Positions 11,391-23,373 of a stretch of DNA of 64,000 bases are shown here, in pieces (position 1 is the stretch's first letter; the number at the start of each line of letters is the position of its first letter). Under the pieces are notes generated by a model. That model was not told the DNA's origin and did no database searches. It worked only from the letters and a program-made list of their open reading frames with translations. Origin of the DNA: Linnemannia schmuckeri (taxonomy: Eukaryota; Mortierellomycota; Mortierellomycetes; Mortierellales; Mortierellaceae); the NCBI GenBank assembly GCA_029449235.1, contig JANATG010000006.1, forward strand, positions 496,001-560,000. The letters run 5' to 3'. The position numbers and the translations under genes are program-made.

Positions 11391-12710
11391 GGGGGAATTG
11401 AGTGGTTGTGTGTGGTGTGTGTGTGTATGTATGTATGTGTTGTGCGAGTGAGCGTGGTGAGGATTTGTTGTCGGAGAATTAGGGGGGCCGGAACAAGTCG
11501 TATTGGAATGACTAAGGGGATGTGAGTGTAAGTGCGTGATGCAACAAGGAAGGGTGCTGGTTGTTGCTGTTGTTGTTGTCTCCAGGAATTTGGATTTAAA
11601 AGAGGGAGAGGGCGAGATTCGCTTAAGCTGATTGCTTACGGCTACAATGAGAGAACAAAGTTCAGGGTGCAAACCAAGTGCAAGGAAGAGGAGGAAGGGT
11701 CAGGAACAAGGAACAAGAAACAAGGTGCGACTCTCTTACAGGACAGGACACGCAATTTAGTCAATTAGAGAATGAGAGCAACCGATTCATTACTGCACAC
11801 CACTTGCAAGCTGGCAAAAGAAAACAATGCAAGAAATACAAAAAGGACTCACAGGCAGGCAAACAAATGCACAGGTAGACCGATGGAGAGAGAGTAAGGG
11901 ACACAGAGAAACAGAGAGAGAGCATATCAATCTGTTAGGATGTGATCCTTTCTTATTCTATGCTATTTATTTATCGTGCAAATAAAGGGTCATTTCCTTC
12001 AGTCAGTATTATGTGCTCCCCCCTCAGCTATTTTGCAGCGCGATTAGGCCATCCAATCCATTCGCCTAAGTGAACGGTCTTCCCTCTTTTGTTTTCCTCT
12101 CATTGACAGCGTATGATCAGAACGTTCATTTCTCCGCCATCTCTCTTCATTGGACTAAATACACTCGTCCCTTCCACTCTTCTACCCCCTCCTCGTTTCC
12201 TTCCCTCCCTTCCCATCCCTTACTTCTGGTAACCCTTGGATATCTTCATTGTTCTCCTTTTTCACCGTGGCCCTCAGATCTATAAAAGTCCTCAAGTCCG
12301 GCCCATATTTTTTTTGTTTTTCTGCAATGGCTCATCATTCAAACCCTTGGTCGTCCAACCTCAATCAAACAAAAGCAATTCTTAAAAAAAGGAGAAGAGA
12401 CAAACACCCAACCAACAAACAACATTGACAACCACAAACAGTTACACACAGCACGACCCATGCACACACTTTAACACCCTCAACCCACTCATCGGCACCA
12501 TTTAGCATACCAGCATCTACACTCTCCACTCATAACAATCGCCAACCATTTACATACACAAATACACATTTCGCAAGAACAATCAATATTGACTTCGCCC
12601 ACAGTCACACATACACACACCCCTCCATCCAATCATCTACAATCAATCAACCATCCGCGACAACTACGATAGCCTCCACCATTTACTACTTACAACTACC
12701 GTCACCAACT
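11391..12710. promoter_or_regulatory. Divergent intergenic region, OAR1 / TUG-UBL gene
   Basis: About 1.3 kb between start codons. The right part (12310-12710) is an A/C-rich stretch with many CAA, CACA and AACAAAC motifs, resembling an unstructured 5' leader. No coding ORF is supported. Confidence 0.5.
12281..12288 (+). promoter_or_regulatory. Candidate TATA box for the TUG-UBL gene
   Basis: TATAAAAG lies about 420 nt before the ATG at 12711 and just upstream of the A/C-rich putative leader. The match is good, but the transcription start is unknown. Confidence 0.4.
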
Positions 12711-14847
12711 ATGATGTCCTATGTCATTGTGCACGTTGGAGGGGGCAAGAAACACCGTATCCAGACCATGCCCAACATGCTCTTACACCAGGTCGTCTAC
12801 ACTGTCTGCAAGAGGCGCAATGATCGTCATCCAGAGAGCTATACTCTCAGGTGAGTCTCTTTCTCTCTCTCTGTTCGATCCAAAAGAACTGTTCGTTTCA
12901 TCCTGAATCCAGTCCTGCCAACAGCAATCACTTACGCGAGCAGATACGAATAACGAAATTTATCGAGGGGTGGACTTTTTTTCTGTCGTCGTTCCTGCCT
13001 GCTCACTCCTTTGCATCCTCTCTCCCACTTTTTGTTTGTCTCTATTTGACCAAACCTACTTATTTGACAACAACTCCAAAGGAAAGAAGACTATGACCTC
13101 AATCTCTCCTTGACAATCCACAGAGCTGGGATCATCTCTGGGTCACGACTTATCCTCGTCAAATCTTTCAGGGGCACCTCCTTCAGTAAGGAATTTAGAT
13201 ATCTTTTTACTTGTATTTAGTCAACGATCGGCTCCCTTTTATATTCCTTCGCTGTCTACCTCCGTTCAATACTAACGCTCCCTCTCCCTGGTTCTTTTTC
13301 TTTCTTTGTTCTTTGTTCACATTACCTCATCGATACATCTCTTAACAAGCAGCTTCATCTTGCTTCATCATCGCACCGCAATTGGGAGCCAAGTCCAAAG
13401 AAACCATTTCACTTGCAGTCTTCACCTCTCTTCAGAAAGCATTACTTGTCCTTGAGCACCCAACTAAAGGGTAAATTCACCGATACAAGAGATTAATTCA
13501 TGAATCCAAAAGGACAAACTCTCCCTTGCAGCTCTGCCTTTATTTCTCTCTCCATTCATACCTCTATCCAAGCTTCTATCCATATCTCTATCTCTATGTC
13601 TGTTTCTATCTCTTTCTGTTGTCTACCTTTTCTCTTCTTCTCATTTGCCTAACATATATAAGGGCTGGATTGCCACCCCATATTTTAGATATCACAAATC
13701 TGCAAAGTGCACCGATACATTCTTACCTTCTACCTCCAATAACATTTTTGCGCTTCGCCGACGTCTCGCAAAATCCCAGCCTGCTTCGTCAAAGGTAAAC
13801 AAAAACAGAAACACCACACTTCAACACCTACTCTTTCTCTCCCTCTCATCTTACACTTTTCCTTTGCAATGGTTACCCTCATTTTCAACACCAAAAGAAC
13901 AAAAAAAACCTCAAATGCGTCATTCCTCGAGTTGCTACTGTTGCCTTAATTACGCATAGAAAACTGACATGCCTCAAATCACATTTTTTATGTATGTTTG
14001 CATGAACAACAAAAACCATTAGTATGCTCCCTTCCACTACAGTTTGGCGTCAAGTACAACTGCAGTATCAGAATCAGGAACAGGAGTCGTTCGAGTGTCG
14101 ATGCCTCATCTGAACACAGGATCCAACCATTTCATGGCCGATTACGACGACAACGACGACATCAACATCAACGAGAGTTCTGATATTTGGGGCTTTGGCA
14201 TCGTTACTCCACAATCTTCTTCATCTTCGACAACTCAGCCAAGTACAAGCGCAACCTTTACTACATTCTCCTCCAACAACAACAATACGTCTGCACTTCC
14301 AATAGCGCCTTCTTCCTACATTCCAGCTTCAATCGCTCAACCTAACAACGACAAACCTCTCAGCGGAAACGCTCCTATCCCAACTCCATACACAATGCCT
14401 GTTTCCAGTTTAACACCCCGCGCCGGCGTTGTGGCACCAGTTTGTCGCGACGGTCATCTCCCCAGCAGTGGTAACGGAGGCAATGGGTCTGATGGCGAAC
14501 CGAACCGCCAGACGCCAACTCAGGATATCAGCGCAGCGATGATTGAAGCCAACCAAGAGATTCGTCAGCGTTTGGAACAGCAAACCCAGGAGGCGTTGAC
14601 GGATCGAGTAAGATGTCTCTCCAAGAACTCGGATAGCTCATCTGACAAGGATCGGTTTCTCCGAAGCATGCATGAAAGTTCACCCGGCAAGAAGAACCAG
14701 CAGGATGACATTGTTCGCCAAATCGCACTTCGTGTCAGCCGGATGTTGAAGGAGGCCGAGGAGCGTGGTGAGGATGCATTGGATTACCAGACCCTCATTG
14801 CTCAGGAGATTGCCAAGGAACAGCAGGCCGGAATGCTGACGCCGTAG
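12711..14847 (+). CDS. TUG/UBX4-type ubiquitin-like-domain protein lacking an evident UBX domain, 433 aa, 5 exons
   Basis: Exons 12711-12850, 13082-13185, 13350-13470, 13663-13794 and 14043-14847 join in phase to 433 residues. The first ~60 residues (VHVGGGKKHRI, LLHQVVYTVCKRR, then YDLNLSLTIHRAGIISGSRLILVKS) match the N-terminal ubiquitin-like fold of TUG/ASPSCR1 and yeast Ubx4, which bind the p97/Cdc48 ATPase. A less conserved stretch follows, then a Ser/Thr/Asn-rich linker (150-320) and a charged helical C-terminus (DIVRQIALRVSRMLKEAEERGE). I see no C-terminal UBX domain, which family members normally carry. Exons 3 and 4 have weak similarity to anything I know; their boundaries rest on splice consensus and phase only. 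The first, second and last exons are solid. Confidence 0.72.
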
Positions 14848-15423
14848 ATCACACACATCATGCGCATGCACACTTCACAAGCCTGACAGCTTTTTTAAGT
14901 TAAAGAAAAGTTCCTTTCTATTCACTCACTTTTGGCTGCCTCGGTTGGCTTGGTTTCTTGGGTGGGCTATCCGTTCACAGTGACAGTGGAGAGAGTCATC
15001 CTAAAAGCACAAAGATAGATAGATCTTGTTACCCAGGGATGGGGGTGATTGTATCCAACCGATGCAGTCATGGACTTGGATTATCTTCTACTACATACAT
15101 TTTTTTTTATTTCCTATCCAGGAAAGGAGGTTCTCCATCCTATTGGTTTTTTGTGTCTTTTGCCTTTTTATCGTCGTCAACCAAAAGGGGAGGAAGAAAA
15201 AGGGGGAACGGACACTTTGCAAATCAACAAACACACAAATGCTCACCCTTTGCAAGGCGAAACCAACCAAAGAAGAGTCACGGACCTGCTTAAAGTGAAT
15301 GTTGAACACTCCCCTTTCCAAAGGGACGTCTTTGTTTCCTTTTTTTTGATGCTACTATCCTCTCATCACCACCCCCGCTTCTATTGCCACCATTCCGTTA
15401 AGACCCTGCCAGGATTTTCTACC
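14848..15423. other. Intergenic region, TUG-UBL / SGF11
   Basis: 576 bp between two plus-strand genes; it should hold the 3' UTR of the first and the promoter of the second. No supported ORF or RNA gene. Confidence 0.5.
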
Positions 15424-18400
15424 ATGTCATCACCTCTTGCAAGAAGCGCAAGCACCATGTCAAGCACAGACATGGAGGCGTAAGTTCTTTTTTGATTTTC
15501 AGGGAAAAGGCAGAGGCGGGAAGTAACCGCCATGTCTAAGCAAAGGAAAGGTTGTCGCTCTTGTTCACTGCAACCAATAGTCGACGCTTGGAATACAACC
15601 AACCGGCCTTGGCTTTCTGCTTCGCCGTCTCGATATTTTGTATTTGCTGGCGCAAAAGAAAAGATGCATAGGCTAACATTGTCGCGTGGGGCAAGACATA
15701 GCCCTTTGCCTTTCAATTGACCCTCCTTCATACTGCATTTCTGATATTCTAAAAAAACTGATTCAAACAAATCACGCTCAAAAAAAACAAATTGATTATT
15801 TCCTACCATAGTCTATTCGCCAAGATCCACAAAGATCAAGCCTCGCAGCTTGAACTTCTTCGACATACAAAACGTGCCATGGACAAGACAATAGCCTCCT
15901 CCAAGGACGGGCCTGACTCTGCTGCCGCGTCTCTCGCAAGCTTGGTAAAAGAACTACCCTACTTCTTTCCAGAATGGGTTATATGCCTTTCTGTTCTAGT
16001 TGTTTGGGCTCAACTGAAGCATATTAATTTTGCTCCAATTTATTTTTATACTTTTACTGAACGAGGATAGTCGTTTGAAATCTTGGGCGACTTGCTGGAT
16101 GAGATCGTACTGGATGTGGTGTCTGAAGCTCATAGGGAGGTCAAGAACATGCGAACGGTCTGCCCCATCTGTAAAACAAAGTATGTCCATATGAATGACA
16201 AGGATAAGGATGTCTTTGCTGGTTGTCAGGATCCCGATAGACGTTTCATTTTTCATTTTCCAAGAGACTCATCGTTTTCCCTCTTTGTTTCTTCTGTTCA
16301 TCTCCGTAGATGTCGAAACTATGGTAACAACTGCTTTGTGAGGTTATCAGGATTGTATTAGAAGAAGCTAGACAAAAGAAGTGTTTTGGCATTTTTCGCT
16401 CAACTGACTGCTGACTTTGTTTTATCTTTCATATCCGCTATTCAGTGGTCCGGTCGGGTCAGGACATTTTTGGTCAGAACCCACAACCCAGCAACTCTCA
16501 GACGTTCGACTGCGTGCATTGTCAACGGTCTTTCCCAGCACAACGCTACGCACCTCACTTGGAAAAGTGTCTGGGCCTTGCTGGAAGATCATCAAGCCGA
16601 GCTGCCAGTCGTCGGTAAGACTTTTGCTTGGTTTTCTCTCACTGCGCCAATGAACATTTAAACGAGCGGCAAGGGTGGACATCTAACGATGTACATTTTG
16701 TACTCTATATGAAATAGAATGGGCGCTGAAAGAGCCGGATCAGGATCGCCTTTCACACCTGTGAGCTACTCGGATGACCGGGAAGCGAGTGACTCTGATA
16801 AGGACCTCATTGAAAAGAAACGTAAAATACATGCGGACCAAACTGAACCTCAGGAGCTGCATTATTACTACTTCGTGTTTTTGTACTGATGAAACGTCTT
16901 TGTTGGTGAACGGTGGCAATAGGCAAGAAGAATGCAGCAAAAGACAATTTTCAATCCAATGGTAATGGAGCAGGCGGAATAAATGGTGGCGCTGACTATG
17001 TCACACCCAGTCCGGTCAAGGTACGTTTTTCCGCTGAACTGTATCAGCAATTGCATTGATAAGGCTAGTGATCTCGAATTCTTCACTAACATTCCGTCTC
17101 ATTGTTGCTCGCATCTTTATAGACATCGAGTTCGAAGATCAAGAAGCAGAAACGTAAGTTTTATCTTTTTGCTTCCTTCTGAAGATCAGGGACGTAAATC
17201 CAGCTTTTTTCGTGAAGGCTTGATGACCTAACTATCATGGCTCTTTCAATTCTTCATGTACATAGAGATGGAATCTGCAGATTACCCTGCAAAACCGCCC
17301 AAGGTAAAAGCACCTCCCAAGAAATGAAGCCGAGCAAAAGTGACTTTTTTCAAGCAAATGGTTTAGCCTTTTTTTTCCACGACAACTAGAGACTAACCCA
17401 AGATTGTTCTGTGTTGTATTCCTCCATGCAATTCGGCGTAGTCCTCTCTTTTGGCAAAATGTGAGCACCTTTGCAAACAAAAAAAAAGGGGCATTGGAGA
17501 AAAAAGACGTGCACGGACATTCGCATGCATGAAAATACACCTGATTAGAGAGTTGGTTACTAAAACTGATCTTCATTGTGGCTTCTGTCCCTTGACAAAA
17601 AAACCTACTTAGCGTCCAAGTCAGGAAGCTCTACAAAGTTAAAAGGGCTCGGGCTACACACTCCATCTTCGACAGCAGCAGCAACAGTGCCTCGGGATCC
17701 AACGCCTGTTGGAGAAATTTCATTGGGGTTCTTGGACGACAGTCTTCTTCTTGCCAATGGAAGGAGTCTTCAGAATGGCAGCGGTGGCGGAGGCAACGAG
17801 AACAGCAATGGTACCAGTTCTGCCACTGGCGCTGCTGCTGCATCGGCGACGGCGACAACGACAGGCGCGACTCAAAAACTGTCGAGTTCGAATCCCAAGC
17901 GTGCCTCGGGAGGAGGTGTCAGTTCATCCAAGCGTCCGCCAGGCTCTTCGGGTCCGTCAAGCAAAAATGGGCAAGTTTTATCGTTTTATGACAGCTTGAG
18001 GGCGATCGGAAGTCCGGAAGGTGCCACCAGTGACGATGACGACAGTAGCAGCAAAACCTACAACACCGGCAATCACTACAACAACATCAACAACGGTGAT
18101 GATGATTACAATGACGTCAACGTCCACAAGAACAAGAAAAAGAAGAACAGCGGGGATGATGGTCGTCGTAAAAAGAACAGGGGCAAAAGGGGTCTTTCAT
18201 TTGATGATGACGACGACTACGACGACAGCTATGGCGATGAATATATCGAAAGAGACGGGGACAAAGGGAACGACCACGGCAACGGCGACGAGAACTTCTC
18301 TGCTATGGACGGTGATGAACACGCTGAATATGGTGTTGTCGGCGGCGGTGGTGGTGGTAGTGGTGGCATGGTGGGTGTCTCACTACCATCATCCTCCTCC

Positions 18401-18837
18401 TACTCGTCCTCCTCAAAAGCATCATCTCAACGCCTCCCTCCGCTTGTTCTTAGACTCAAGAAATCCTCGGCCTACTCTGGAGCTACTACCGATGCGCATG
18501 ACATGGAATTCATCGGTAAATGAGCAACCCTCCTCCCATCCACCTATCAACCTGTCTCCTACATTAGCTGTCGCGACTCGCTCCTCTCCTTCTCTCCGCG
18601 CCGCTGGCTATTTTTCGAGGATTCACTTTTTTTTTCCTCCCGCCACCTCGTATCTCGATGCCTTTTATCTTTTTGTGCGCCTGCATTACGCACTAACTTT
18701 TTTTCAAAAAAATAATAACAAGAGAATATATGCTTTTCCCCTCAACCTTCTTACTTCTTCCCCTTTCAGATATCGATGGTGACGGCGACGAGGACGGGAT
18801 GGATGTTCTGCAGACACCCAAGAAGAAAAAATCATAA
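15424..18837 (+). CDS. SGF11: SAGA deubiquitinase-module subunit Sgf11 / ATXN7L3-like, 571 aa, 11 exons
   Basis: Exons 15424-15479, 15812-15944, 16071-16180, 16310-16323, 16446-16614, 16718-16821, 16923-17020, 17123-17153, 17266-17303, 17621-18515 and 18770-18837 join in phase to 571 residues. Sgf11 anchors and activates the Ubp8 deubiquitinase that removes ubiquitin from histone H2B. The N-terminal helix is seen at 64-90 (ILGDLLDEIVLDVVSEAHREV), then DIFGQ, and the C2HC zinc finger C127, C130, H142, C146 (FDCVHC...APHLEKCLG). Yeast Sgf11 is ~100 aa; here the finger is followed by ~420 residues of low complexity: Lys-rich, poly-Gly, and Asp-rich stretches, with basic KKKK clusters that may act as nuclear signals. 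Exon 4 is only 14 nt. The acceptor of exon 10 (AAG|TCA) is chosen for phase and is the least certain junction. Confidence 0.87.
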
Positions 18838-19041
18838 GAGCAGAAAACCAAGCAAATATGCAATCTTTTGCTATTTTAGACGATCAACCCACCCACTACT
18901 ATCACCATCATCACCGCCACCATCGCCACCTACCAACAAATCTCGCCACTAATAAACCCCACACCGAAATCATAGAATGAACAAATGCAAATGCTTTTAA
19001 TGAAACAATGGTGTGTGAAGGAAAATAAAGAGAAGAGATTA

Positions 19042-22000
19042 TTATGGGTGGTCAGAGGGTCCAGGACCAGAATTGCTCTTGAACCGCTTGGATGCTCTGG
19101 CTTTGTTGCGGGCTGCGGATTTGTGCTTCCGCTTGAACTCCTGAGTCATTGTGTGTCTTGTCTTTTCCCAGTTGGCTGTCACTTCGTCCATTGTCTCGGT
19201 TCTCATAAAGACCTTGTTGTTCGTCTTGAAGTTGGACCTAGATGCAGATTTAAAAAAATGGCGAGGTTAGAATAACTGTTATTCACCCTCAACAATGCAA
19301 AAAAAAAACAAAAAAATTGTCGCGCCACCACATTTCGATCGATCCGCATACCTCTTGAGCAAGGACGGGTTCTTGAAGTGGAAGAAGAAGAGGGATCCAG
19401 AGTGCGACAGAGGAGCTCTGTTGAGAGCATCAGCGCCACTGGTAAAGATCGTCCTGGCGCCATCAGTGTAAGCTGTCACGATCGTGTCCTCGTCCCGGTC
19501 ATCATGATCCATGCGATCGTCCTCAACGTCCCCGTGAAGGTCATCTTCATTGTCTTCATCCTCGTCATCATCACCGCCGCCGAACATCTTGAACGACCCT
19601 TCTGCAGGCGCGAACAGGGACTTGAGATCTGAGGCGACTTGGAACTTTGTCGTAATCTCAGTATCCTTCTTGACGTGTGTAGCTGCGGCGATTGTAGAAG
19701 GTTCCTTGTCTTCTTTGAGGTCATCTTCATCGAATGCGAATGAGAAGCCAACGGACTTCTTGACAGGTGCGGCTGCGACGGTTGTTGACGGCTCCTTGTC
19801 GTCCTGCAAATCATCTCCATCGGATGCGAGCGAGAATCCAACAAGCTTCTTGGCTGACTTGGCGGGCTCCTCCTTGACCTCCTCTTTCTCCACAACCTTC
19901 TTAGTCATCTTGACAGGTTTATCATCCTCCGACTCTGAGTCTGTAAAGACAGTCAGCTTCGATTCATCAGGCTCTGGCGAGGACTCGACCGAAGCCGGTG
20001 CAGGCGGAGCAGGCTCCACATCAGGATCATAACGAGCCGTCAAGCCCGTCGTAAACCCAACGCCACCCTTGGCTTTTCTTGCAGAGTCCTCCTCCTTTTT
20101 TTTGCTCCGCACAGCAGAATCTCCAAACATGGCCCGGAGAACATTCAAGGCCTGCAACTTCTCGGCGGTGACGTTGGACTCGACTTGACGCTCCTCGTCC
20201 AGGATGATGTCTGCGGCGCTAGCTCGTCCCTCGGCGTATTCTCCACCCTCCAAACGCTCCTTGTGTGCCATGAAATCGATATCGTCGTCCTCGCGGATTC
20301 GCTCATCCAAGAAGTCCTTTGTCAGCTGGAAACGCGAATCGCTTGTTCCAATCTTAGTCTGCATCTTGAATAGCGCTTTACCGCCAGGACCTTCAAACTG
20401 CTCCTTGATTCCCAGATCTATTGTGAAAACGTTATAAAGTTAGCCTGTGCAAATATGAGAACCAAGCTTAAATGGTACATGAATTGGTTAAGAGTTGCTG
20501 TAGTTACCTGGCTCGCCAAACTTGGCACCGAGTTCGAAATCGTCACCTTCATCATCAGACGCAAACATTTCCTTGACGCCTCTGCGCTTCTTGGGTGCCT
20601 CTTCCTCAGAGTCCGATCCAGAATCAGAGTCGAATATGCTCTTGGGAGGCTTGTTCAGCTTGGCCATCTTCTTTTCGTGATCCGCCTCCATCTTCTCATA
20701 GTCCTCGCTGTCATAGTCGTCCGAGTCCTCAAAGACAACGTGTCCAGCCTTCTTGTCCTTTGAGTCGATGTTGGCCAGAGTCGATGCGATCAGTTGTTGC
20801 TGTTTTCCGCGGGCCGTCTCCAGTTCCGCCTCACGCGCCTCCAGTGCCTTCAGACGAGCAGCATTTGACTCCTCAGCAAATTTGGTGGCGCCGGCCTCGT
20901 CTTCGTCTTCGTCGTCGCTCTTGGTATCTTGATCATCTGCTGCATCGTTATTGTCATCGCCGTCTGAGTCGAAGAGGCCACCGCCGCTAGAAGAGGATGA
21001 CCCTCGAAGTTGTGCAATTGCCTTGATGGTATCCTCATCCAGTCCTTCATCGTCTTCCTCATCCTCTTCCTCATCTTCCTCCTCATCGCCATTCTGCCCT
21101 TCGCCATTACTCTCCATGTCCTCGTCTTCATCTTCCTGGTACTCTCCTTCGCTTTCGTCTTCATCATCATCCAAGAAATCAAGCGATGGCCTGTTCTTCT
21201 CATCTTCATCATCATCGTCGTCGCCAAACAAATCCTCAGGCCTCGAATCCCGTTCAGCCTTCGAGATTTTCTTGACAGGCTGTTCGTCATACATGGCAAC
21301 ATCTCCAAACAAGTCATCGGCATTGGTTTCGCCGCCCAATCCACCGAAACCCTCCATGTATCCGCCATCAGCGTCACCGTTATCTTCGAAATCAGACCCG
21401 TCTAACGACATTGCACGGGGACTCATATCCAATCCTGCCAGCACTGAAGCCATCATGGCTCGATCGTTTGAAGTGTCGATCTTGTCGGAAGGTACTTGGC
21501 GAGTTGACTCCGAGGCTGTGGCTTTTGATGATGAAGATTCTGCTGGTGTGCGTTCCTTTTTGTCCAGTAGAGATTTAGTCGTTGCTGCAGATGCTGGTGC
21601 TGGTGCTGGTGCAGGTTTTGATTTTGCGAAGAAGGGGGCCAAGGCGACTTCAGTTGGCAGGTGCTTGCCTTTAGGGACCGGCTCGTTCTCGTCAATCTCA
21701 TAAACAAGCTGATCCAAGGGTAGAGGTTTGGCTTGGAGGTTGAAGAGCTTTTCGGCATTGTTCTTATAGTGCGAAGGGTCGTATGTCATCTATGGTGTGC
21801 AAGGATGGATAATAAATAAGCGTCGATTTCAAAGGTATCACGTCAACGTATCTCAAACGGAGAATGGTCGGTATCAAGAACACCATATGTACCTTGTCGA
21901 GCTTCATGGTGATCACAGGTCGTCCAAATCGTCCGCGCTTCCAGCCACGCTTGCCGTCCATGTTCTTGTCGGTAATGAGCGACATGTCCTCGGCGTGCCT

Positions 22001-22983
22001 GGCGGGGTTCCTCCTGATCTTTTTCGCGATAGCGTCCTGCTCCTTTTTTTGCATCTTTGCCTGCACTTCAAGATCCTCTTGCCGTCTACATCAAATGAAA
22101 TATTTGCGTGGGTTAATATCAATCATAAAGTAGAAGTGGCTTTAGCGAAACGCAACATACTTCTGCCTCATGCGCCCCTATCATACTTTGTCTGCCAATC
22201 CTTGTTTGCCTCTTCAATCTTCAAGACGTTGCCCTTCCATTTGGCACCGTTAAACAAGGCCACGCATTTTGACCAGTCCTTCCGTGTTGTATCCAGAGTG
22301 ACATATCCAAATCCACGACATTTGCCGTCAACATCCTTTGCCAGATAGACGTCCTTGAGAGAACCGAATGATTTGAAGCGGCCCTCCACATCTGTCGCCG
22401 TCACATCCTGAGCCAGCCCTCCGATGAAAGCTCTCTGTGTGATATGTTCTATTCGTTGTCATTCATGTAAATGGCCCATGTTAATTTTATTGGTACTATT
22501 GACCATATTGGATGCAAGCAAAAAAGTTAAACTTGAAGTTGACTGTGAAGGGAGCCACATACCATTGGGGTCAACAGGAGGCTTTGGAACCTTTGGTTTC
22601 TTGACCTTGGCAGGTTTGGCAGCAGTCTCGTTCTCTGCAAACAAGTCCGCGGAAGACGAGGCAGCAGGTGGTTGTGACAATGATGACGATGTTACTGATT
22701 TCCTGTCAGCTGCTCCTGCTTTATGATATTGACTGCTGCTTCCGCTGCCTTGCTGTTTGTTAAAGGGTCTTCCGCCGGACGTTGCTGCCCCTGCTCCTTC
22801 TCCTGCTCCCTCAAAAGGTTTTGAAAAGGGTTTGCGAGTACCGTCTCCCCTGTTGTTGTTGTTGCCTCCACGAAAGCCGCCTGTTGGTGGTCCCGATGAC
22901 TTTTGGAATGAGGGTCTTCCAATCGAACCTGAAGTGGGTGGTGTAGCACCGTCATGCGCCTTTCTCTGGCTAAACGGCTTCAT
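19042..22983 (-). CDS. NOL8: Nucleolar RRM protein, Nol8/Nop8-like, 1139 aa, 6 exons
   Basis: Exons 22983-22563, 22448-22187, 22085-21893, 21789-20508, 20417-19352 and 19237-19042 join in phase to 1139 residues. Nol8/Nop8 proteins act in 60S ribosome assembly in the nucleolus. Residues 1-140 are Gly/Ser/Asn-rich with RGG-like patches. One RRM follows, with RNP2 as AFIGGL (from 146) and RNP1 as CRGFGYV. The middle has long Asp/Glu/Ser blocks, including DLFGD repeats and a near-perfect 40-residue tandem repeat (KKLVGFSLASDGDDL / KKSVGFSFAFDEDDL). The conserved C-terminal block ends with NFKTNNKVFMRTETMDEV, FKRKHKSAARNKA. A later candidate donor in intron 2 would bring in a TGA, so GTATGA at 22186 is used. 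Large antisense ORFs are shadows of the acidic codons. Confidence 0.88.
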
Positions 22984-23332
22984 TAAGTATGCGTGTGTGT
23001 GTGTGTGTGTGTGATGGGCGTTGCTGAACCCGCAATGGAGAGGGTGCTGAGGTACCAAGAGATGTGCGAGAGCAACACTTGCTTTTCTTTTTTCTTTTTT
23101 TTTGTTGCAAAAGAAAACAACCATCAACAGTCACGCCGTAGGCTTTTTCTTTGAAAAATTTCACGCGTTGGAAACATATCAGGGAGGGAAAGAGGGTAGA
23201 GAGAAAGGGAGAGGGAGGAGGGGAAAGACGACAGAAAAGTACCAGGTCTATCGACACAGCATCAAGGCTCTAATTGGCAGTAGAGCACTTGATATTATCG
23301 CCTTATCGTAGCTATCATGGTCAGGATGCCAT

Positions 23333-23373
23333 AAAGAGCTATGCACACCTCAAAGAGAGCTATGCATTCCTCA
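23333..23373. repeat. Imperfect tandem duplication, 20-21 nt units
   Basis: AAAGAGCTATGCACACCTCA is followed directly by AAGAGAGCTATGCATTCC and TCA; the units share GAGCTATGCA and CCTCA. Confidence 0.7.

Noticed and set aside
18021..18782. 253-aa Thr/Met/Val-rich ORF
   Set aside because: Out-of-frame reading of the Asp/Asn-rich SGF11 exon; the other frame continues through to the last exon in phase.
20951..21703. 250-aa plus-strand Ser-rich ORF
   Set aside because: Antisense shadow of the acidic (GAY/GAR) codons of the Nol8-like protein; no splice logic or motif.
22151..22186. Later donor candidate (GAA|GTATG) for Nol8-like intron 2
   Set aside because: It would include an in-frame TGA; the upstream donor GTATGA gives matching phase with exon 3.
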